A stretch of 64,000 nt of DNA from contig NC_092198.1 in NCBI RefSeq assembly GCF_043641665.1, positions 966,001 through 1,030,000 on the forward strand. Reading direction: 5' to 3'. Below the pieces are notes generated by a model. It saw only the letters and a program-made list of their open reading frames with translations, was not told the origin of the DNA and searched no databases. Source of the DNA: Enoplosus armatus (Eukaryota > Chordata > Actinopteri > Centrarchiformes > Enoplosidae). The translations under genes were made by a program, and so were the position numbers. Of the stretch, positions 21,505 to 34,459 are shown piece after piece (positions within the stretch are counted from its first letter, which is position 1; each line of letters opens with the position of its first letter).

Positions 21505-22116
21505 GTGTTGACAGTTGACCATTTCCAGTTAGAGATGAACACTAATGGTCATGTGGAACCAGCAGCAGAAGCTTTGCGAGCCTTCACTGGAATGAATTGG
21601 CTGCTATGTTTGGATTGTTCTTCGTTGTTTAATCATCCGGGGACAAACTATTTTGATTTGAGGAAGAACGGCCTTTCCACCGGAGCCACCCTGATGAAGC
21701 CAGATGTTGTGAATGTCTGGTTAAATGAGGTTTTAAATAAGTCAGCCATTCCCGTAGTTATATGGGCCATTAGGTTTTATTTAGTGTCCGAGGTGTTTAA
21801 AGAAAGAGACTCTGGTGTTGTCTTGTGATTTAAACCCTAATAGGCCTCAGATGGCGGGTTGTGACACACGACAAACACAAAACAAGCAGCAGAGATGAAT
21901 AATAATTTAGCTAGTGCAGCTAAAAAAGACCTGATGCAGAGCCGTTTTGATGTGTGTTGTGCATGTCTGGAAAGAAAATGGAGCGAAAAAGTAAAATTTT
22001 CTGCTATTGAACTTGGAAATCTGGTGGAAGAGGAGTGTTATTCATCCTGCCAGAAGGAGGCTGCAGGAGGAAATATTGAAAAGCTCGATGTTGTCGGCTC
22101 AACAAAAGATCAGTGA
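21505..22116 (+). other. Two in-frame ORFs of unknown nature
   Basis: An ORF of 107 codons (21505-21828) and another of 73 codons (21895-22116) share a frame and are separated by 66 nt with one stop in that frame. Their composition is less biased than the low-complexity ORFs nearby (for example GMNWLLCLDCSSLF and RFDVCCACLERKWSEKV). I recognise neither, and lengths near 100 codons are expected by chance in 64 kb. They could be chance ORFs, a decayed mobile-element or gene remnant, or a small gene. Confidence 0.2.
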
Positions 22117-22309
22117 TTGAATGACTTTTAGTTACACAGTTAATAAAACAGTTAAACAGCCTAATTAATTACTGACCACTTCAGTCCGGTCACACTGGAG
22201 CTGCAGTGAAACACTAAAAGTCAGGAGACAGAAAGGGAAAGTTGTGGGTATAAATAGCTGTTTGTCGTGTTGTCCTCTTTTGTCTTGTGGCTAAATGAGA
22301 AATGTGACC

Positions 22310-22425
22310 TGCTGGTGGCGCTAAAAGAAAAGCCAGGAAATCATTAAAGAATTCATCTTCTGGGGACCATGAATACCTGTACAAAATAACATGGCGACCC
22401 ATTGGATACTGGCCGCCCATCCCTA
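22310..22425 (+). repeat. Interspersed repeat fragment (GGTGGCGCTA / CATGGCAATCCATCC family)
   Basis: CTGGTGGCGCTAAAAGAAAA, then CATCTTCTGGGGACCATGAA matches the family seen at 27970-28260, 31010-31140 and 39460-39725. Confidence 0.6.
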
Positions 22426-22429
22426 AAGC

Positions 22430-25400
22430 CCTGCTTCTAGCTCAGCTAGTATATATGGATGCCACACAACAGAGGATGGCATATGTTATTCATCACCTAC
22501 TTCTGAGGTCAAGAAGAGGGTCCCTTTGTCAAAATCCAGTTTTTAGAACCTTTATTACATCATTTTTCTTGCACCATGTTGAATATTCCCAAATGAATTT
22601 GTGTTTCATCAAATTAAATCTGGATCCAGGTAGTCTTCCAGCATAGAAAAACCATACACACTGCAGAGCAAGTGGGAGGAACGGGGGTTAATGGGGGCCC
22701 CTGCAGCTCAATTTTGCCCTGGGCCCCTCCAGCAGGTTAATCTGTGTGGTCATGTCCACACCCTTAAAAAGGTGAGTAATGGGAGATAACACCAACAAGG
22801 ACTGTGGGAATTGGCTTTTTGAAAAAAAAAAGCATGCTGATTTTGTATGTTAGTTATACTGTTTATAGGTTCGTACCCCGGAGAAGAAAACAACGTGCTC
22901 TAAGAGCTCAAGATCAACTACAGGGAGGAATGATTGAAAATAAATCAGCTCAGGTAAAAATGTCCAACCAGAGTGCAAACCTAAACAACAACATGTCACA
23001 CGCTTGTCTCTTAGCCTCAGTAACAACCCTCATCAGGGAGCAAACGCTTTATATTTCTAGTCCTCATCTGAACCCTAACTGGAGCTACAGAGACAGACGT
23101 TGAAGACGGGTTTACCTTGATGCTGATGGATCAACATCAGAGTCGTGGTGAGAAGCCAGAAGTAAGGGAAGTCCATCCTGCTTGTCCTCTCAGCGTCCAG
23201 GTAAGAAAACAGCTGAAAGCACCTCAGTCTTCACGTTAAATTCCTCACAGCACCTCCCTTCCTCCAGTAAAAAACAGCAGCAGAGAAGAGCCCAAAGACC
23301 TTTACAACACCCTTCATACACAAGGCACAGAGAGGGGGTCGTGGGGAATCAAACACCTGAGCTTATGAACGTCCCCAGTCGGAAAAAGAAAAACTCCTCT
23401 TGATCTTGATCTTGATCCAGTCAGGTAAGTGTTAAAATGTGCAACCGCTGGCCAGGTGCAGTGCCGGAGCGACGCTGGTTCAGGTTACTGAGCTGTATCC
23501 TGAGGGGCTCGAGGCTGCAGTTGTTTCCAGACGGAGGGAGGATAATGTGACCGTTTGGGAGCACAGCTGTGTTAAGTTGTGTCAGAACAGATGCAGGAGG
23601 AGGAGGATACACAGGGTGGGCTGGATCTGCAGTGAGACACCTCCACACATTAATCACAGCCTCCTCCGCCCGCCGCTGACCTGTGTCATGCTGGTCTCAC
23701 TCCTCAATGAGCCTCTCTCTGCTTGTTCTGTTCTCCTGAGATTAAACCTCTCCCTCTTCCCTCTGGGGATCTCCTGCCAGAGTCCACATGTCTACTTTGT
23801 CTTCATCCCTGTTTCAGGCAACATGCACGAGTGTCGACAACACAAATGACCCCAACAGCAGCTCATTTAAGCATAGCATCATTTGTTGTTCACAAAGAAG
23901 TGATTTTCACCTGGCAGGGTCGTCTCAGATTCATGTTGCCGTAAGACGTCGAATGATCGAGTATTTAGAAGTCATCCCTGCCTAGTAATTTAATGACTGA
24001 GCTTGAGAAGAAACATTTCTCCCTTTTCTTGAGGTAAAACTATTTGAACTAGCGTTGGATGTCCTGTGCTGATTGCTGATTGCTGAATTTGGAGATTAAA
24101 ACCTAAAAGGGTCTCAACAATGTACTGAGCTGCTGCTGAAGTTTGGTCTGGATATTTTGGGACGCATGATTCCTACCATGGTGTTCCCCTGACCTTCCCC
24201 TTTATCTCACAGTCAAACAGGCAAACAGCCATTAGATGCTGCATCTTTTCCAGAGCATAAAAAGACATTTGAAATTTTACAACACAACACTTCATCTAGT
24301 GGCAAACTCAGGATAAATCTTACATTTTTAACACGCCTGGTGGTAACAACAGCTTAATTTAGTCTCTTTTGTCTTTTTGTTAACACTCCATTTCCCAGTT
24401 TGACTTATTGCTAGTTAAATAGCTTAAATTGATTTTCTGTGGGAGGTTTGATTTTTGAGTCTGCGTTAGCCAATGTGCAGTTAGCATACGGTGAGCTCAC
24501 AGTCGATATTGAGAATGCATGTGTGCAAAGGCCGCTTGCTAGTTAAGTGACGAAGCACAAGAAGAAGCAAATTCAAGATTTCCACAATGTAAAGTTTTCT
24601 CCGTTAAATCGACAGTTTCCTGAAAGACACATCAGACGTTATGACGTTAGAAGTTATCACAAATTATGTGAAGACGAAACTAAGAAATGATTTCGATTTA
24701 TTTGTAGCTGCTGGACGTAGCCATTTAGCTAAGGTTAGCTAACTTATACTACTGCTACACCTGCTCCCACACAAGCAGGATTGTTGATTGGAGAGCCAAA
24801 AGGAAAGTAACTTCAACTTCCAGGTTCTGTTCCAGAAGTAAAAAACTTCACTCAGGTTCTGTAATAACACAAGACAATAAAACTACAGCCATAATCTTTT
24901 AGGGGTGGGTTCTGATAGCTGGATCCAGTTTGGATCTGACGCTAACAAATCTCTTTTAAAAGGAAGCTGACACAGGTTCAAATGACAAATTATAATTATC
25001 ATAATTAATGTTATATTTTCTGTTTCTCATCCCACTTTCAGGTTGTAAACTGTGTGTTTCTGCCTTCTCAACGAACAAGATAAGATTTGACTACTGGATG
25101 TGAATTTGATGAAATGCCATCGAACCCCACCCACAGATGGTTCATTCCACATTTATAGTTAAGATTGGTATTTTTCTTTAAAAACAATATTTTTGTGTAT
25201 TTAATGTTTTAATACCATTTCCCGGTAGTCCAAGAGTGTCGTCAGTTAGTTGTCACCACAGGGCCGGTATGTTAGAAAGCATCGCATATAAAAAGTTAAC
25301 AAGATGATACTTGATGTCTGTGTTCGCTCATTCAACTCCAGCTGGAGAAGAAGAAAGAGGATGCAGATGTGAATTAAAAGTGCATAATACTTCTGTCCAC

Positions 25401-26035
25401 CATCTATCATTTTAACCTCCCTACTACTTTGGCAGATAATACTCTCAGCGTATTTGTTTTGGACTGAATTGCGGAAGAGTTGCCTGCAGCCTGCGGAGAA
25501 CAGAATACTCAGACACAGGGGGCCACCTTTTGTGGTTCTGTCAATCTTTTTATCTTTTTTTGGGCCCAGTCAGGGGAAGCTGTCTCGCTGCCTTTCTGAC
25601 AGTCTAACCAAGGGGAGGCTGTTGCGGTAAACCAGATTCATAAAGAGATTAACAAGGACGATCCAAACATCTGGGAGGCAGATACTATGGTGAGCTCCAG
25701 AAAGAGCCTTTTGGTTGGGTTTCCCCAAAATTACTCCACCAGATCTCGTGAAATTTTCTTAAATGAGCTCGGTGTCCCGAAATGTAAATAGCAAGCTCTG
25801 TGCAGAGGAAGTGAGCTTCACCACCGTGACAGGAAGAGGCACGGCAGACACTGGCAGTAACTTATATCGCACAACATTTTACCTTCTTTACTTTAAAGAC
25901 GTTGGAGAAGTGGAACTAATTCAAACCTGGTTGAAACTTTTCATTAACCCAAACCTTTTTCAAAAGGTTCAACATGTTGAGAAATGCAGAGAAAGATTTG
26001 CTTTCTTTAATGTTTGTCAAGTACGGAGCTCGAGT
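22430..26035. other. Intergenic, no gene recognised
   Basis: A 136-codon plus-strand ORF at 23439-23849 overlaps two other open frames and has no domain or splice partner. It is treated as chance. Confidence 0.45.
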
Positions 26036-26038
26036 CGG

Positions 26039-26200
26039 GATGTGGTTAGCTTAGCATAAAGACTGGAAGCAGGGGGAGACAGCTAGTCATCTGTCCAAAG
26101 TACAGAAATACACCTTCCAACACATCTAAAGCTCACTAATTAACATGTCGAATCTTATTTGTTTAATCTGTACACAAACAGAAATGTAAATGCGATGGGA
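26039..26200 (+). repeat. Interspersed repeat (TAGCTTAGCATAAAGACTGG family)
   Basis: Runs from GATGTGGTTAGCTTAGCATA through GGGGGAGACAGCTAG to AAAGCTCACTAATTAACATG and a TTTAATCTGTACA end, in the order of the standard fish repeat. Confidence 0.7.
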
Positions 26201-26744
26201 GTTACGTGCTAGAACCAACAACAGTTTATCCATCCACCCAGTACTTCTGTGCAAGTTCAACATCTCTGGCTATAGCGCTTGCAGCTGGTGAGGTTTTGGT
26301 ACTTGGCAACCTCACTTTGTTGACGAGACTTAAGTAAACTAGCAACAGTCGAGCCGGTTTTAGACCAACCCAACCGTATCGCCAGACAAGACCGTCCATA
26401 TTAGACAATTTTTTGTCAATTTTCACTTTCTACAATATGAGCACATGGCAACAACCCCATAGTTAACAGAAAGATTGTGGTTATTTCAAATAAACTATAC
26501 TTAAGGTATGGTGAGGGTTAGAGTTGGTTTTAGTTTGGGGAGAGATCGTGGTTACTGTTAATAACAAGGCAAACCTTAATTCCAGGTCTGTGACGGGAGG
26601 CAAACTGATGCATGATGCCAGATAGGCTACAAACCCATCCAACGTGGACTTGTTAAGTCCTGTTACTACACCCCTTCTTTTTGATTATGCATTAAAACTA
26701 CCAATATACGGGTTTTAAAATGAGTGCGCTTTAGAGGTGCTGGT

Positions 26745-26835
26745 AGGTGTATTGTTCAACTTACAGAACCAGGCTAGCTGTTTCCATCCACTTCCAGTCT
26801 TTATGCTAAGCTATGCTAACTACTGTGACTCTGTC
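26745..26835 (-). repeat. Inverted copy of the 26039 repeat
   Basis: AGGCTAGCTGTTTCCATCC ... CCAGTCTTTATGCTAAGCTA is the reverse complement of the 5' half of the copy 0.6 kb to the left. Confidence 0.65.
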
Positions 26836-27189
26836 TCTGTAGCTAATTTTGTCATGTTATAAAGGTGACATGTTTTTATGTTCCTTTGAGGGTGTGCTAC
26901 TGTCGCACCATCTCTGTGTTTTATTTCAGTATTACTTCAGTGTTCATACTCACAATAATCATACTCAATGCATAATTTGGGTTGTTAGTTTCTCCTAGCT
27001 GTCGTCACAGACGTGTGCATAACAGACATTTTAATTTCATTCAGTGGGCGCAATTAACCAATTTAAAATGTGTGTTTGTGTGTGTGTTTGTGCGAGTGTC
27101 TGCATGTCATTTAGCCGACTTCTCATCAGGTCTTCAGGCGAGATAATTAAAGAGCAGAAGGAAACTAAAAACAACAGCCTGTTGCTCCC

Positions 27190-27375
27190 ATTGCCCCGAG
27201 ATACAGCGCAATTATAGAGGAGGAGGTGAGATAATGGGGAGGAGGTGGAGAAGGAGGGGAGAGGAGGAGAAAGGGGGGGAGGGGCAGTAAAAGAGGAATT
27301 GGTCGAGAGAGAAAGGGAAAAAGAATCAAGGGTGATGAGAGAGGGAGAGGCAAGAGACAGACGGACAAAAAGGTA
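27190..27375. repeat. GA-rich low-complexity tract
   Basis: Purine-rich on the plus strand (AGGAGG and GAGAGG-like units). The 67-codon minus ORF across it, rich in Pro, Leu and Ser, is a by-product. Confidence 0.75.
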
Positions 27376-27969
27376 AAGTTTTCATGATGTATTTATTAAA
27401 ATTAGACAGAAGAAAGAAAATGTTAGAAGACAGAAAACAGTGAAAGAGAACAAATGAAAAAGGGAACATGTAACAAACCATGAAGAGTCAGAATATATCA
27501 GCAGGATGGACCAAATATCTGAACAAAAGTATGTGTGGATTGCATAACAGTGCGCCAGAGAGTTCAAGTATAAAATATGGTTTATCAAAAGCAGCAGGCA
27601 AAAATGGCATATTTTTTTCTTTCAAACCATGTTGTTGACATGGACAGAGTGGTTTCTATTTCCCCCTCAGTCAGAGTTCAGACTCCAGCCAGCAGTGGTT
27701 TAGTCTGCAGAGCCAACATACCGTATGGATATGTCTCCCTTTCCGTAAATCAAAGAACTTTGAAAACATAAAGCACTCATATAAATTCAAAAGCATACAT
27801 TGATTGACTGGTGGTCCCTTATACACTAAACACACAGAGTGAGAGGGATAATTCAAAACAAATGACGAGCACTAACATCGTTTGGGGCACCAGGACTGGA
27901 GGTCCATGACTGTAGCCTTGAAAAAAAGGCAGAGAAATAATTGAAGTTGTCTGGCATGCTAACGTTTCT

Positions 27970-28260
27970 ACAGACATTCGTGATCCTCAGAGGATGAACC
28001 CAAAGGACTGTGATGATCCACTGACTTCTCCAGCGCCAACATGGTTTTGAGTGCAATGTGGTTCAGACCTTCATGGTCCCCTCAGGATGAACTGTAGTAA
28101 CTCTGGTGATCCTCTGACTCTTCATCAGCGCCACCATCAGGTCAACATGTTCATGTGTCCAACACTTTGGTTTATGACCAAATACCTGCAGAACTGATGA
28201 CTCTCCCATCAGCCTCAGCTGAGGATGCTAACACTAGCTAAGAGACTAGCAGTAGTAAAC
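27970..28260 (-). repeat. Longest copy of the GGTGGCGCTA interspersed repeat
   Basis: On the minus strand: GGTATTTGGTCATAAACC, GTTGACCTGATGGTGGCGCT, TTCATCCTGAGGGGACCATG. These are characteristic phrases of one fish repeat family. A 54-bp stretch around 28145-28190 recurs almost exactly at 31070-31125. Confidence 0.7.
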
Positions 28261-29156
28261 CTTGTTGAGAGCACGAATGAAGATTAAACTGTGCAGGAAT
28301 GACAACCAGTACCACGAGCTTGTAAATAGTTCATGCCTAAAACACAAGACTGTAGTTACGGTTATTGTTCACACAGCACTACGTTAACATAATAAATAAT
28401 ACATTTCACAAGTGACTGAACATGACACAAACACACACAGTCGCTGTAATGCTGCCACACACACCTCCCTACCTCCCCTCACCCCCCTACAACAGACGAC
28501 AGACGGTCCACAACTGCTCCTTACAAACGCAGCCGGTGTGGATTGTGTTCATACGAATCAAAAAACAAATGTTGGTCTTCCGTCTTGACAGGAGACATGT
28601 TAGCTCACCTGATGCTCTCCTGTCATGCCGCTGCTTTGGCTTATTATAAAGACAAAGACGTAGTTGTAGTAGTTGTTTACAGATACAAACAACTGGAATG
28701 AGTTCAGGGCAGTGGTTCCATTACGTTTCCTGCTGGGCCGCCCACCCACTTAAACCTGCTACATGGAGTTAATTTGCAATATCGGAGAGTAGTGAAAGAT
28801 TTTCTCAGCACCGGCAGTAAGAACAACAACACCCCAGCAAGAAAGCAATGTGAGGCCTGCAGCCGATATTGGTGTTTTCTCTGTAGGCTTTGGTCAACAC
28901 ACTGAAGGGAAACCGACAGGATGGCTGCTGCACAGGAGACGCTTAACTTCCTGTTTGGATTGTATGCCACTGGAGGACCTCTGACGGTGAGACGCTGACA
29001 TTCTGCCAACAGAGTTCAAAGTTCAAAATAAGATTCAAGATACACGGTACAGAAATCCAAATGTTAGTATAAACGGAGGGAGGGGGTCAAAGGCTACGAG
29101 GCAAGCAGCAGAAAATGGATGAGACTGTCGAAAACAAGAGTATCAGTCGTTTCAGC

Positions 29157-29195
29157 AAATTATTTAGCTGACGCTTTTATCCAAAACAACACATG
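29157..29195 (+). repeat. SINE-like tail fragment
   Basis: TTAGCTGACGCTTTTATCCA followed by AAACAACAC is close to the 'GCTGACGCTTTTATCCAAAGCGAC' tail common to several fish repeats. Confidence 0.5.
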
Positions 29196-29283
29196 TTTAT
29201 GTTCAAGTCACAAAGAATCCCGTCAGCCAAAGGGACTCCTGTCTGTCGAAGGAGGAAGGAGTGCTGTTATTATAGAGTCCACT

Positions 29284-29296
29284 GGGGGGGGGGGGG
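29284..29296 (+). repeat. G13 homopolymer
   Basis: Thirteen consecutive G on the plus strand. Similar runs occur at 30343-30355 (13), 36772-36786 (15) and 48673-48687 (15). Confidence 0.9.
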
Positions 29297-29529
29297 TCAA
29301 GACTTCAACACGGGAGATGCTGTTCATTTCCTGTGACTGCCATCGTTCCCTCCTGTGACCAAGTAGCAAAACCATGACCCCCTCCATAACTAAGCTGCCA
29401 AACCAAACCTGAACCACAGCGTCGCCCTGTCGATAGTAGCAAGCTACAACCTATTTGGTCATTTAATTTGGAGTTGATGTCAAAATATAAATCTTTTTTA
29501 GGTTACATTTTAGGAAAAGATTATCCTGA

Positions 29530-29600
29530 GATCTGGTTCAGACATTCATGTTCCTCTCAGGATGAAGTCTCATAACTTTACGGACTAAATCTTGTTCCGA
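29530..29600 (-). repeat. Short fragment of the GGTGGCGCTA repeat family
   Basis: CAGACATTCATGTTCCTCTC and AGGATGAAGTCTCATAACTT match the antisense of the family's second half. Confidence 0.45.
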
Positions 29601-30342
29601 CGCCAGCATCGGGTCCACATTTGAACTAAAAGCACCTCTGGGCCTCAGTGCAGGGTCATAGAGGCCCTCGCCTGGCTGTGCACTCCGAGTCTTGCGAGTA
29701 ACTTTCTTCAAACTAGAAGACAGAAGGCTTTCTGGGGAATTCTAACCAAACACAGTGCATGCTGGGAAGTCAACACGTGAAGTATTGCTTCACAAACTTT
29801 TCAGTCGATCTACAGATTTTGTTTCATCAGCAACTATTTTGTAAGTAAATCTTTTAACTTTTTTAAGGAAAAATGATCTAGCTTCTTCTTTGTGAGGGTT
29901 TGCTGCTTTCCTCTGTGTTAGATGATGGTAAACGGCTTTGGTTTCGGACAGTTTGGACAAAACAAGACATTTGAAACTGTGATGACGTTTTTCACATATT
30001 TTCTGACATTTAATACACAATTCATTATTTAATAGAAGGGTCAGCAAATGAATCCATAATTACAATAATCGTTTGTTAGCAGCATTAGTTAAAAGGGAAA
30101 AGATGATCCGGCATGCTGGGAGGTTTTACAGTGTTGTGCATGATAGATGTAGTATTTCCTCCATCTTCCTTCATGTTCCTGTCCAGTTATCTGACTCCAG
30201 AGAAACTCTCCTGCTGTTTTTAATTCAACATTCCCATCTGTCCTGGAATGATGGAATGATGTTCTGGACGGTGGAGGATTGACTGATTGATCCCTGGAGG
30301 GGTGAGGAAGGGTGAGGTGGGAGTGGTGGGAGGGTCGGAGGA

Positions 30343-30355
30343 GGGGGGGGGGGGG
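30343..30355 (+). repeat. G13 homopolymer in a GGGTGAGG-rich stretch
   Basis: It follows about 40 bp of purine-rich GGTGAGG-like sequence from 30298. Confidence 0.9.
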
Positions 30356-31009
30356 CTTTCAACCAATAATTACCTCCTCTCATTATCATTATCTTCTTCT
30401 GTTACAGACTAAACGTTTCAGTTAAACCCTGAAATTAAACACCTCTCCTTCACCGCGGGTCGTTTTCAGTCACATGAGGAGGGAGTCACATGATCAAACC
30501 TCTCTGGATCTGTTCCAACATACTATTCATACCAAGTATGACGCGAGATATGCGAGCATGTTGAGCGCTCCAACTGTGTGGAGTTTGTGTATGTGAGAAA
30601 TACCAGCATGCATACTAAAAAAGAATTTCTTGCACCTGATAACTAAAGCTCCAGGAGGTGACTCTCGTCAGCAGGACTGGAATTGGATTAACCCGTGACC
30701 GGACCCCCGAGGCAAACATTTGCTGTGGGCCCTTATCGACGCCCACCTTCTCTCCCTCTCTTGCTTCCAAGTTGCCATTAGAGCACACAGCAAACTATAC
30801 GCGGCAGCCAACCAGACCAGGTACACTTGTGGATGTAGATTTTGACTCGGTGCATCAGTGGCACAGTTTCTCTGCCCCTTATTTTGCCTGGTTGTTAATC
30901 CAGCTTTCCTTAATGGGCGCAAAACATGTCTGTTGCAATTCATTTTGAATAAGTATCCTGTGAAATATCTCCACAAATATGTGTGCAGACAAACAGACAA
31001 CGAATCCTG

Positions 31010-31140
31010 ATGATCGTTCCTGGTGATCCTCTGACTCTTCATCAGCGCCATCGTCAGGTCGACATCTTCATGTGTCCAACACTTTGGTTTATGACCAAAT
31101 ACCTGCAGAACTGATGGCATTCAGCCGCCTCAGCTGGACT
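31010..31140 (-). repeat. Copy of the GGTGGCGCTA interspersed repeat
   Basis: Repeats CATGTGTCCAACACTTTGGT and TTATGACCAAATACCTGCAG exactly as in the copy at 28150-28190. It forms the N-terminal part of the 150-codon minus ORF at 30668-31120, which is therefore not a gene. Confidence 0.7.
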
Positions 31141-31817
31141 AATCCCTATTTTATTTTTTAACGATACTGAATAGAAACATGAGACTCTCCTGTATAATGA
31201 AACCTTCATATACGTTTATTATTATTATTATTATAATAGTTTGAATTATTCCAACTTTGTTTCTGAGAAATCAGGTTTTGTCCATCATTTTGACAGACAG
31301 CTCTAAATACTATATACATACACTGTATACAACAAAGATGAGCCCAGGGTGGCGTTACCATGGAGACGAAGGCTGTCACAGTAAATCAGAGCCAGAGTTG
31401 AAACTCTGACTGATAATCATCACTGGTGCAGTTCATTTTTAAACAGGAACTATGGGAATTGAGCATATTTTTAATGTGACTTTGTTTGTTTTAACTGCAG
31501 GGTTTTTATTAAGTACATCAAATCTCTTTTCTTTTGTTTGTAATAAAAAGACATCGGAGGTGGATGGAAATCAGATTCCCACAGAGAACAAGCTGCTGGC
31601 AGCTCTGGCACAAAGAAATGCACCTCAGGAAACTGACAGACAGACAGGTGCAACAACTGCATGCTGATTGTTTCAAGTGGACAAGACAGAGAAGGAGACA
31701 GAGACAGATGTTACGAGCTCCCACGAACACAATGTCCTGATTGAAGTATGAAAACCACCTAATTCTGCCCACAAATCCACCTCATATTTACTGTCCACCA
31801 AAGGCCGGATCGACATT

Positions 31818-31851
31818 CCTGAGAGGGGGAGAGGGGGAGAGGGGGAGGTCG
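31818..31851 (+). repeat. GAGAGGGG short tandem repeat
   Basis: Three to four tandem copies of GAGAGGGG. Confidence 0.8.
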
Positions 31852-32682
31852 GATCTTCAATGAAAAGAACAAAAAAAGAGGATAATGTACAATTATCTCA
31901 CAATCCTTCACATCTACTCCCAAACACTTGGATGTTATTTTGTAGCTCCTCAGTCCAACATGGAGGATTGAGACTTTGATCTCTTTACCAACAGAGTTCT
32001 GTAGAAAAACTAAAGATTAACCAGAACGCTCCTGAGCGGATCTTTTTCCTCTCGCTGTCTTCTGGGATGTGTGATGTCTGTTTTCTCACATTCTCAGCAG
32101 TGATAACTTTAACGCATGTACGAGGAAGATGAAATACTGCTGATTCTTCCTCACTGATGGATGTTCTGCCTGCAGGACGGACTACAGTGAGTCCTGAACA
32201 GTGTGAAGATTTTTCATTTGAAGACTTGGAAACAGATTCTCACAGACACACAAACACACAGTGTTCAAAACAGATCTGTGGTCGTCTGGCCAGGTTGGCT
32301 GCTCCATCTGGGCTCGTATAATTACCCCTCGGTGTTAAAGTGAGGCCGCTTCGATCCAGGAAGTGTTCCTGCCTGTTTTCTGGCTTTGTTGTTGCTGCAT
32401 CACGAGCCAGAGGGATTCTGCTGGAGAACACACCACATCTTACAGTCTGAGGCTGGCAGCAGATGCTTCTGGTCTGAGGCCGCCCCACCTACACACCTCC
32501 TGTCCTCCGAATGCCAAACCCCCACCCAAACCCCCAACCCACAGGCCCAGCTCTGAACATCCCCGAACACCTCCAACTCCCCTCAGAAGGTCTACCACCA
32601 TCTGAGCTTCCTCTCAGTCTGTCCACACGAGTCAGGCAGCGAAACCAGCAGCAGCACTCAGTCCTCCATCAGGGTCACACCG

Positions 32683-32740
32683 GATGATCTGATTGATGAT
32701 CTGATTGATGATCTGATTGATGAACTGATTGATGAACTGT
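32683..32740 (+). repeat. 12-bp tandem repeat GATCTGATTGAT
   Basis: About four to five copies, the last ones diverged to GAACTGATTGAT. Confidence 0.85.
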
Positions 32741-32850
32741 AACTGGTGTTCATGTTCTTAATGAAGAGCCAGTCTGGGCTCTACTGGTTGTACTGCAGGT
32801 GTCCTGGAGACTAAATACTGCAGTAATTAAATCGCACATATGACTACTCT

Positions 32851-33057
32851 GTGGTCTTTAAGGATATTCCTGTATTACTCATTGAATTAATTACAGATCT
32901 AATTGGCTCTGCCAAAACCAAGTACCGAACCAACGCTGGTGCAGCCTTCTCCCCAAAATTAAAATCTCTACTTGTCTGTGTGGAACTCATTGGAATCATT
33001 TTCAGGCCAGAGAACATGAGAGGGATCACACTAAAGACTGAGACGATGAATAAATGA
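32851..33057 (+). other. Unexplained open frame with balanced composition
   Basis: Sixty-eight codons, including DIPVLLIELITDLIGSAKTK and FSPKLKSLLVCVELIGIIF. The composition looks protein-like, but there is no domain I recognise and the opposite strand is also open over the same interval. It could be chance or a fragment of a mobile-element ORF. Confidence 0.15.
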
Positions 33058-33059
33058 CA

Positions 33060-34455
33060 AAAACAAATCAATAAAGAAACTTAACGTGGATCGATGCCCA
33101 ACCTGCTTAATCAGATCAGTGTCGGGGGCCGGCACCAACCCAGTAACTGATCAGGGTACAAGTGTGTCAAGGTCCATTCAGTAGCTGTTCGGAGGCTTTC
33201 AGTCCTATCACATGATCTTCATCTTCATCTTAACTTATGAATGAGGATAGTGATAGCGAGTCACGTGCTACAGTGGGGGACAAAGGATGAATGTTGAGGG
33301 ATATAAAGACAGATCTCACAATCAATAACAAGAAGCATCAGCGGCGAGGAAATATGATGTAATTTGCCAATTTGTTTGTTTTATGGCAAAAGGAAAAAGA
33401 AAGTGTTTACAGGCCTTAAAACATCAAACCAGATCATCATATAAAGACATGCAAATGATGAAAGTCTCGTAACAGAGGAGACCTTTGGAGATACCGTACT
33501 ACAAACAGCTGGTCTGGAGACCACAGGGCGCACTAAGAGGCAACCAGAGTCCTCAGTTGTTGTCATTGAATGTATCACGTATACAACAGCTAGTTTCATG
33601 ATCTTGTTAAAGTGTTGTTATACTCAGAGAGCAACCTCAAGCCCAGTGAGCTGTCTCTGCTTATTCTATCTACATTTCAATGCAGGAATACAAGCTGGGA
33701 TGTGGATCCATGACTCAATGAGATCTGCTTCTTCTCGTTTGTTCAGAGCGCAAGAATATATATTAGGTCTGGTTTTTAATGAAGATACATGTTCATTACA
33801 GATCATGTGAGGTTACCTTGCAGGTCTGTTTCCTGGTGATGTCATGTTGCCAGATACATAAAACTCTGCAGATTAACGAACAAAACGGTGTTTACGCACT
33901 TAGGAATATGCTCTGTTTTCATCAGATTTATAAAAGCAGGCAGACGCATGGTTCTGATTTAGAAATCTTAAATATACTGTGCCTGATTTCTCCCACAGAC
34001 ATAAATGGATGTGGACACGTCTTCAATCATCTGTTTGCATATCAATATATTCTGTCTGCTCGACCAGCCCCCAGTAAAAGGATTGGAAAAGAGGATGCAC
34101 AGAGCCGGCTACTTTATTGTGTCATTAATTCATCACATAAAAATGTACTAGTGATCAATAACGTCTTCTAATGTTAAAACATTTATCACACAAAAATAAT
34201 CACAATCGAGTGTATAATACAGGTCTGATGGACATTTTACAGATTGCCGTCTAGACTGATAAATAATAATAAATATAAATATATAAATATAAATAAAAGA
34301 GTCCGGCTGAGGTGAACAAACACAGGAACGTGTCGGCTTATCGGCCGGATTTTAGACCTCTAATAAAATATCGATATTAGTGTCTAATATTAGACACATG
34401 AGCCGGCCGTCTTTACTGAGTAACACTTCAATCATCATTCACCTCAAGTTCTCAG
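33060..34455. other. Intergenic, no gene recognised
   Basis: The 130-codon ORF at 33779-34171 has no recognisable motif. Confidence 0.45.
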
Positions 34456-34459
34456 TGTT

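Noticed and set aside
23439..23849. 136-codon plus-strand ORF
   Set aside because: No recognisable domain, overlapping ORFs in other frames and no splice partner. Its length is near what chance allows in 64 kb.
30668..31120. 150-codon minus-strand ORF
   Set aside because: Its first third is an interspersed repeat shared with 28150-28190, an opposite-strand ORF overlaps it, and there is no domain or splice context.
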